From contig JBAUWF010000043.1 of NCBI GenBank assembly GCA_049583635.1, forward strand, positions 1 to 10,746: a stretch of 10,746 bases of DNA, written 5' to 3'. The notes beneath the pieces are model-generated. The model saw only the letters and a list, made by a program, of their open reading frames with translations. It did not search any database and was not told the origin of the DNA. A program made the position numbers and the translations under genes. Position 1 is the stretch's first letter. The number at the start of each line of letters is the position of its first letter. Below, piece after piece: positions 6,648 to 10,746 of the stretch. Source of the stretch: Dokdonella_A sp049583635. GTDB lineage: Bacteria > Pseudomonadota > Gammaproteobacteria > Xanthomonadales > Rhodanobacteraceae.

Positions 6648-7439
6648 TCAGGTGATCACGGCGCCGAGTTTGGTTTGTCGACGCCCAGGATCCTGACAAT
6701 AAAACAGCACCATCTGTTCGTAGATCATTGGATAATGCTGCTGCAACGTGTGCGGCGCACTGAAGAAATACTCGCTCGAAACAGCGAAAAACTCTGCGGG
6801 GGCCGCAGCGGCATAAGGATTTATATCGGGACGACGATGCTGTTGCAGTTGTTGCTGCAGATGCGCAAATCCATCACTGAAAGCTTGGGTCCATTTCTTT
6901 CGGACCATGCCAGGATGCAGCGGTGGTATGCCGTTGGCGCTACCGTCGAGGATGTCAAGTTTGTGGGCAAACTCATGCACAACCACATTGTGGCCTGAAC
7001 TCGATCCGGCCATATCAGATACGACACGGTCCCAGGAGAGAATCACCGGCCCTCTTGACCAGGATTCACCACACAGTGCCAGATCCTGATGCGAGACAAG
7101 CCCTATTGCATCAGTCGTGTCCCGCACAACGCGAAACGCGCCCGGGTAGATCACGACCTCAACCCAGCCATCGTAGCAATCAAGTCCAAGCTTCAGAATA
7201 GGAAGGCACGCCTGGGCGGCCATGGTGACAGCCATGTCCTGGGAAACGATCAATCCGTGAACACCGCAAAGATCCTTGTGCTGCAGGAACAAAATCGTCA
7301 ATTCCCGCAGATGAGCCCGCTCCACCGAAGTCAGGCCGTTGAAGACAGGCGCATCGTGCATCAATTTTTCCCACATCTCGTGGGGTATGGGGTGGTGCTT
7401 CAGAGCATATCGAACGAGTTGGTGTTCCAGCCACTTCAT
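6648..7439 (-). CDS. mtfA: MtfA-type zinc metallopeptidase (M90 family)
   Basis: The protein has 263 residues, against about 265 for E. coli MtfA. The start at ATG 7439-7437 has GAAGGA at 7450-7445, five bases away. The zinc site is intact: HEFAH at residues 155-159 gives two His ligands and the catalytic Glu156, and the third ligand is Glu216 in NPYAAAAPAEFFAVSSEYFF. The N-terminal half (WEKLMHDAPVFNGLTSVERA) also fits the family. In E. coli this cytosolic peptidase binds the glucose repressor Mlc, which relieves repression of ptsG, and Mlc activates it. No Mlc or PTS gene is in this window, so the partner here is unknown. The gene is isolated between two gene-poor stretches. Its third codon positions look less GC-rich than in the outer genes, which fits lateral acquisition or relaxed selection. 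Confidence 0.93.
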   Translation of the reverse strand: MKWLEHQLVRYALKHHPIPHEMWEKLMHDAPVFNGLTSVERAHLRELTILFLQHKDLCGVHGLIVSQDMAVTMAAQACLPILKLGLDCYDGWVEVVIYPGAFRVVRDTTDAIGLVSHQDLALCGESWSRGPVILSWDRVVSDMAGSSSGHNVVVHEFAHKLDILDGSANGIPPLHPGMVRKKWTQAFSDGFAHLQQQLQQHRRPDINPYAAAAPAEFFAVSSEYFFSAPHTLQQHYPMIYEQMVLFYCQDPGRRQTKLGAVIT

Positions 7440-7943
7440 GGCGATCCTTCAACTGTGGAACCCGATTGACATGATCCAGCATACCCTCGACCCGACACTT
7501 GATCTGCAACTGATCGTGAGGGGGACGGGATTTGAGATAAAGGGTTCAAGCCGACGTCCTGAACGTACGGCCTTCGCAGCAGTCTGCCCAAACCGAAGAC
7601 GCGAATACCGAGATCGGTGGACGACCGAGGCGCCCGTGGGCGTGCCGATGGTTATGAGCGCAGAGGGACCGGAGAGAGGCGCAGCCGATTCTTTGCGCAC
7701 CAGCGCGAAAGCTACCGCTTCGCGGCAGCAGCATGGCAGACCGTGAATCGCGGGCGCGCAAGCGGCATCGACTGACTTGCATTGCGCCGCGTGCAATTTC
7801 CATTCAGGGCTTGCGCCGCCGTTTGCCCGGCAATGATGCTGCATGACAGCCATCATGCGCGATCGCTGACGTTGGCATCTGAAATCCGCTGCGGCGGGAA
7901 GCGATGATTCGCCGGCACCATCGGCGGTGCCAAGGAGGCCATC
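7440..7943. other. 500-bp divergent intergenic region between mtfA and the small membrane protein
   Basis: Long open frames occur on both strands (minus 8105-7449, plus 7339-7746) but they lack ribosome-binding sites and have arginine- and serine-rich, low-complexity translations, as expected of shadow frames in GC-rich DNA. An inverted repeat GCATGA (7841-7846) / TCATGC (7853-7858) overlaps an alternative pairing ATGATG (7833-7838) / CATCAT (7851-7856), so two exclusive hairpins are possible in the leader of the 7944 gene. No tRNA or riboswitch core was found. Confidence 0.5.
7914..7937 (+). promoter_or_regulatory. hairpin abutting a strong Shine-Dalgarno of the 54-residue protein
   Basis: GGCACC (7914-7919) and GGTGCC (7926-7931) form a perfect 6-bp stem with a 6-base loop. 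The next base begins AAGGAGG (7932-7937 and the following G), a near-perfect anti-16S match six bases before the ATG at 7944. The hairpin may hold the site open, or may hide it if a longer pairing forms. Confidence 0.5.
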
Positions 7944-8108
7944 ATGAACGTGCGCATTCCGAGTCTTTCCGAAGCCCGGCACGCGTCGCTGGAAAAATAC
8001 CTGCCGGTCCTGCTGGCCGTCGGCATCGCCTGGCTTTGCGCTCGCGGCCTCAGGAAAATGGCGTGGACCGCCTTCGGTCTGTTCTGGGCATTCCATCTCA
8101 TCCATTGA
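7944..8108 (+). CDS. 54-residue membrane miniprotein, function unknown
   Basis: The ATG at 7944 follows AAGGAGG with ideal spacing, the best ribosome-binding site in the window, which is the main argument that this short frame is real. The product starts MNVRIPSLSEARHASLEKY, an amphipathic, charged head of 18 or so residues. A hydrophobic segment follows (LPVLLAVGIAWLCARGL, about residues 20-36), then a short basic turn (RK) and a second aromatic-rich hydrophobic stretch (MAWTAFGLFWAFHLIH, 39-54) ending at the TGA 8106-8108. This predicts a two-helix hairpin in the inner membrane with a positively charged loop (R35, R38, K39 region). No homologue with a known function is recognised. It lies 87 bp upstream of the pseudo-receiver cyclase on the same strand, so co-transcription is possible, though a separate promoter candidate lies between them. 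Confidence 0.7.
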   Translation: MNVRIPSLSEARHASLEKYLPVLLAVGIAWLCARGLRKMAWTAFGLFWAFHLIH

Positions 8109-8136
8109 CAGGCTCCCGCCAATCCTTCCATCGGGC

Positions 8137-8145
8137 TGCTAGACT
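8137..8145 (+). promoter_or_regulatory. candidate extended -10 promoter for the pseudo-receiver cyclase
   Basis: TGC-TAGACT (8137-8145) is an extended -10 lying 50 bases before the ATG at 8196. No good -35 stands 16-18 bases upstream. The surrounding GGCTGCTAGACTC matches 12 of 13 bases of the antiporter's promoter candidate. The TTGACA at 8105-8110 is 29 bases away, too far to pair with it. Confidence 0.35.
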
Positions 8146-8167
8146 CCGTCAGTCAGCAAGATGCCGA

Positions 8168-8185
8168 CGCCGGCAAGAACCGGCG
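8168..8185 (+). other. leader hairpin before the cyclase start
   Basis: CGCCGG (8168-8173) and CCGGCG (8180-8185) form a perfect 6-bp GC stem with loop CAAGAA. It ends four bases before the AGGA (8189-8192) ribosome-binding site, so it could modulate translation of the cyclase. Confidence 0.4.
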
Positions 8186-8195
8186 CCCAGGACGG

Positions 8196-10289
8196 ATGTC
8201 AACGATAACGTCAGCCCCGCTGAGCGTTCTGCTCGTTGCGAGATCGGCGGACGAAACCGCTCTCGCCGAGACGCTGCGGATGCACGAGCCGCTGGCGCAA
8301 GCGCAGCTTGTCCAGCAGCAATCGTTCGAAGCTGCGTTGGACCACCTCGATCGCCATCCGGTAGATCTGGTGCTGCTGATAGTCGGCGCGCCGGACAGCA
8401 CCGCAGAGGATCTGATCCGGCGGCTGCGCGCTCATCCGGCGGATGTATCCATCATTGCAGCAAGCAGCTCGCCGCAAGCCGATGGCACCGGGATGATCCG
8501 GGCCGGTGCGGACGATTGGTTCGCGAAGGACTCGATGGATGCCGCGCAGCTCGCGCGGTCGATCAGCCATGCCATCGCGCGTCGACTGGCACGAGATACG
8601 ACGCGAGCAAATGGCGGCGCGCTGCGTGTGCTGTTCGACAACAACCCCTTTCCGGTGCTGATACACGCGCGCGATACCCAACGGCTGCTGGCCGCCAACC
8701 AGGCCGCATCGACCTTGTATGGCTACACCGATGATGAATGGCCGTCGATGTCGCTCGACGACATTCGCCATCCGGAGGATGCACCCAGATTGCGGGAACT
8801 GATGTCGGCGGCTGTACCCGATTGCGCATATCTGGGGATCTGGCGTCACCGTATTCGTGACGGGTCGACGGTGTTCGTCGAGATTCACAGCAGCGAACTG
8901 GATTTCCGCGGGGTTCCGGCCCGCTTGTCGCAAGTGCGCGACGTCACGCTGGAACGCCGTGTCATCCGCGCGATGGAAGCCAGCGAGCGTCGCTACCGTG
9001 ATCTTTTCGAGCAGAGTGTTGGGTTCATCTGCACGCATGACATGGACGGACAGATCCTGTCGATCAATCCGGCCGCGGCCAAGTCGCTGGGCTATCGTAT
9101 CGCGGATCTGCTCGGACACTTTCTGGTCGAGTTCATGCCTGCCGGGCTGCGCGGGCGATACGCGGACTATCTGCGGGCGATCCGCAATACGGGCGGCGAT
9201 CGCGGCATCATAATACTGCTGCACCGCGACGGCAGAGAGCGCGCGTGGCAATACCACAATCGTCTGCATACCGAGGAGGACGGCAGCACGATCGTGGTTG
9301 GTTATGCGCAGGACATGACCGAGCAGCGTGCGGCGGAACGCGCGCTGCGGCGCAACGAACGCCGCATGGTTACCATCACCGATGCGTTGCCGTTGCGCAT
9401 AGCGTACATCGACAGCTCATTGCGGTACGAGTTCGTCAACAGCGCCTACGAAATGAGCTTTCAGCGCAGTCGTGAAAAGATCATCGGCCACCGGGTCGCC
9501 GACATTATCGGTGCGGATGCGTATGCCCAACTTGAACCGTATCTGCGCCGCGCGCTAGCCGGCGAACAGGTGAGTTTCGAAGATGAATCCGGAAGCGGTA
9601 CGACATATCGATGCAAGGAATTCACCTGCCTCCCGGAGTTCGCGGAGGACCAGCGCCAAGTGGTCGGCATTCACCTCATGATCCACGATGTCACGGCGTC
9701 CAAGCTTGAAGAGCAGCGGCTGACGGAACTGGTTTACCACGATGAGCTGACCGGGTTGCTCAACCGCAAGGGTTTTTTCGAGCGTCTGCAACGCGCCATC
9801 GATCGCAGTGCCGACCAGAACTCGCCGCTCGCGCTCATGTATGTGGACGTGGATGGTCTCAAGCAGATCAATGATCGTCACGGTCACGCGGTCGGCGACG
9901 TGTTGCTGAGGGCGTTCGCGCGACGCCTTGAGCAGTGTCTGCGTTTTTCCGACTCGATTTCACGTCTGGGCGGCGATGAATTCACGGTGATCATGGAGGG
10001 CATTTCGCAACGCGAGATCGTCACGGCCGCCGCCGATCGCATCGTCAGGACCATGCGCGAGCCGTTTTTGCTGTCCAATGAAAACAATCCGCAGACCTTG
10101 CGGATCAGTGCCAGTATCGGCATCGCATTTCATGACGATGCGTCCGCGTCCTCCGCAGACTTGCTGCAACGGGCCGATGCGATGCTCTACGCTGCCAAGC
10201 GCGACGGACGCGACCGCTGGTGCATGACGTCAACGGACGACCTCGCGCGCAAGCAAGGCGGACTTGACCCGATCGCCAAGCTGGAATGA
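8196..10289 (+). CDS. cytosolic diguanylate cyclase: pseudo-receiver, three PAS domains, GGDEF
   Basis: The protein has 697 residues from ATG 8196, with AGGA at 8189-8192 (rather close). Residues about 8-130 have a response-regulator fold pattern, but the phosphoacceptor Asp of strand 3 is Ile62 (VDLVLLIVGAPD) and the acidic pair after strand 1 is Ala-Arg (VLLVARSADE). The strand-5 Lys is kept (Lys111, FAKDS). It therefore cannot be phosphorylated in the usual way. PAS domains follow at about 143-262 (FDNNPFPVLIHARD), 264-385 (YRDLFEQSVGFICTHDMDG) and 388-505 (ITDALPLRIAYIDSSLRYEF). The cyclase domain (about 509-675) has YHDELTGLLNRKGFF, YVDVDGLKQINDRHG, GGDEF at 592-596 and an RxxD inhibitory site (RFSD, 583-586). 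No membrane segment and no EAL domain. It is predicted to make c-di-GMP in response to PAS ligands or to partners of the pseudo-receiver. Confidence 0.93.
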   Translation: MSTITSAPLSVLLVARSADETALAETLRMHEPLAQAQLVQQQSFEAALDHLDRHPVDLVLLIVGAPDSTAEDLIRRLRAHPADVSIIAASSSPQADGTGMIRAGADDWFAKDSMDAAQLARSISHAIARRLARDTTRANGGALRVLFDNNPFPVLIHARDTQRLLAANQAASTLYGYTDDEWPSMSLDDIRHPEDAPRLRELMSAAVPDCAYLGIWRHRIRDGSTVFVEIHSSELDFRGVPARLSQVRDVTLERRVIRAMEASERRYRDLFEQSVGFICTHDMDGQILSINPAAAKSLGYRIADLLGHFLVEFMPAGLRGRYADYLRAIRNTGGDRGIIILLHRDGRERAWQYHNRLHTEEDGSTIVVGYAQDMTEQRAAERALRRNERRMVTITDALPLRIAYIDSSLRYEFVNSAYEMSFQRSREKIIGHRVADIIGADAYAQLEPYLRRALAGEQVSFEDESGSGTTYRCKEFTCLPEFAEDQRQVVGIHLMIHDVTASKLEEQRLTELVYHDELTGLLNRKGFFERLQRAIDRSADQNSPLALMYVDVDGLKQINDRHGHAVGDVLLRAFARRLEQCLRFSDSISRLGGDEFTVIMEGISQREIVTAAADRIVRTMREPFLLSNENNPQTLRISASIGIAFHDDASASSADLLQRADAMLYAAKRDGRDRWCMTSTDDLARKQGGLDPIAKLE

Positions 10290-10333
10290 CCGCTCCTTGA
10301 CCAGCAGTCGTTGGCCTTTGTGGTAGTCACCGC

Positions 10334-10362
10334 TACGAAAGACTTCGTCAATCTTGTAGAAT
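10334..10362 (+). promoter_or_regulatory. weak promoter candidates for the downstream lipoprotein
   Basis: TAGAAT (10357-10362) matches the -10 consensus at 5 of 6 positions, 35 bases before the ATG at 10397, but no -35 fits. The alternative TTGGCC (10311-10316) with TACGAA (10334-10339) has 17-base spacing but a poor -10. A small inverted repeat ACGAA/TTCGT (10335-10348) overlaps both. Confidence 0.25.
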
Positions 10363-10396
10363 GACGTCGACGCCGCTTCCCGGGGGAGTGCCGAAC

Positions 10397-10746
10397 ATGA
10401 AACCATTCTTCGCGCTGACCTGGTTGGCGTCGGCCAGCATCATTTGCGTGCTTGCCGGTTGCGGCGGCTCATCCAACAGTTCGAGCAGCGCCCCGCCGCC
10501 TACCACTCCCCCGCCCCCCGCGCCGCCACCCGCGCCGACTCTCGATCCGCAATACGTCGCGTCGGCACCGTCGCCATTTGCGAACAATTGCGATGGGGTT
10601 GCGCCGGTCGGCACGCTCTATGTCAACGCCGAAGTTGAACCTTCGCTGACACTCGACCCGACCGACGGGTCGGTGTTGAACGCGGTATGGCAACAGGATC
10701 GCTGGTCCACCGGGGGAGCGCGCGGCATCGTGAGCGGGCGTTCAAC
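10397..10746 (+). CDS. proline-rich lipoprotein, sialidase/BNR-repeat-like, 5' part only
   Basis: The ATG at 10397 follows a GGGGGAG (10382-10388) ribosome-binding site, and the frame is open to the right edge, giving 116 residues. The N-terminus MKPFFALTWLASASIICVLA runs into a lipobox (LAGC, Cys22), followed by a Gly/Ser run (GGSSNSSSSA) and a Pro-rich linker (residues about 33-50). The visible start of the mature domain is DPQYVASAPSPFANNCDG, then TLYVNAEVEPSLTLDP and WQQDRWSTGGARGIVSG. The WQQDRWS-x-GGARG block is, from memory, typical of exported exo-alpha-sialidase-like or BNR-repeat beta-propeller proteins, many of them never tested for sialidase activity. It would be a lipid-anchored surface or periplasmic protein with its propeller on a flexible linker. 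The catalytic region lies outside the window, so enzyme activity cannot be judged. Confidence 0.85.
   Translation, partial: MKPFFALTWLASASIICVLAGCGGSSNSSSSAPPPTTPPPPAPPPAPTLDPQYVASAPSPFANNCDGVAPVGTLYVNAEVEPSLTLDPTDGSVLNAVWQQDRWSTGGARGIVSGRS

Noticed and set aside
6436..6699. LNNHYQILLR motif resembling Y1/IS200-type transposases
   Set aside because: The second His of the HUH pair is Gln, the catalytic Tyr context is absent, and the frame starts inside the end of mtfA in another phase. Chance similarity is more likely.
7505..7545. tRNA 3'-end-like string (minus strand TCAAATCCCGTCCCCC), possible attachment site
   Set aside because: The matching 5' T-stem is missing and no anticodon or acceptor stem can be drawn, so it is neither a tRNA nor a supportable integration site.
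7800..7943. possible c-di-GMP riboswitch in the leader of the small membrane protein
   Set aside because: The conserved GEMM-I core (GCAAA, GAAA loop and CACGGGUC-like parts) is not present; only two simple alternative hairpins are seen.
7449..8105. 218-codon minus-strand frame covering the leader and the small membrane protein
   Set aside because: No ribosome-binding site, and a low-complexity translation without a domain. It lies opposite a frame with an excellent AAGGAGG, so it is treated as a shadow.
8105..8110. perfect TTGACA as a -35 for the pseudo-receiver cyclase
   Set aside because: The only plausible -10 (TAGACT at 8140) is 29 bases away, and no -10 lies at 16-18 bases.
8211..9269. 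352-codon minus-strand frame opposite the pseudo-receiver cyclase
   Set aside because: Antisense shadow of a GC-rich gene; the sense strand has clear PAS and GGDEF domains.
1..10746. CRISPR array, toxin-antitoxin pair, phage genes or a new defence system
   Set aside because: No spaced direct repeats of 25-40 bp, no paired small toxin/antitoxin-like genes, and no integrase, nuclease or reverse transcriptase motifs were seen on either strand.

Overview
The window is a GC-rich bacterial chromosome segment. Gene content (a MacB/FtsX-type permease start, lipoproteins, two complex diguanylate cyclases, an MtfA-type peptidase, a CPA-type antiporter) and GC-rich codon use suggest a Gammaproteobacterium near the Xanthomonadales/Lysobacterales. 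That placement is inference; there is no rRNA or marker gene.

Left block (1-3660): the N-terminus of an ABC-transporter permease leaves the window on the minus strand. It is divergent from a secreted/membrane protein gene (309-1098, plus) that carries two closely spaced frameshifts. That gene converges, across a strong GC hairpin, on a small lipoprotein gene (1159-1617, minus). Next comes a large cation:proton antiporter with a C-terminal TrkA-N/RCK-like domain (1795-3591, minus).

Middle block (about 3660-7940): this looks like an accessory zone. A decayed transposase C-terminus (IS1595-like, 3854-4081) sits beside a MASE1-PAS-GGDEF diguanylate cyclase (4115-5899, minus). Then come long stretches without an intact gene, including a possible histidine-kinase tail fossil (6166-6237), and an isolated mtfA (6648-7439, minus). 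Third-position GC looks lower in mtfA than in the outer genes.

Right block (7944-10746, plus strand): a 54-residue membrane miniprotein with a near-perfect Shine-Dalgarno behind a hairpin; a 697-residue cyclase with a degenerate receiver domain, three PAS domains and GGDEF; and the start of a proline-rich lipoprotein that resembles sialidase/BNR-repeat proteins.

The main theme is cyclic-di-GMP signalling. Two cyclases have related PAS-GGDEF output modules, both with intact GGDEF and RxxD inhibitory sites, but different sensory heads: membrane MASE1 versus a cytosolic pseudo-receiver plus extra PAS domains. No EAL or HD-GYP phosphodiesterase and no c-di-GMP riboswitch was seen. I did not find a clearly new defence or mobile system. 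The most interesting leads are the pseudo-receiver cyclase with its small membrane neighbour, the doubly frameshifted gene, and the scarred accessory zone.
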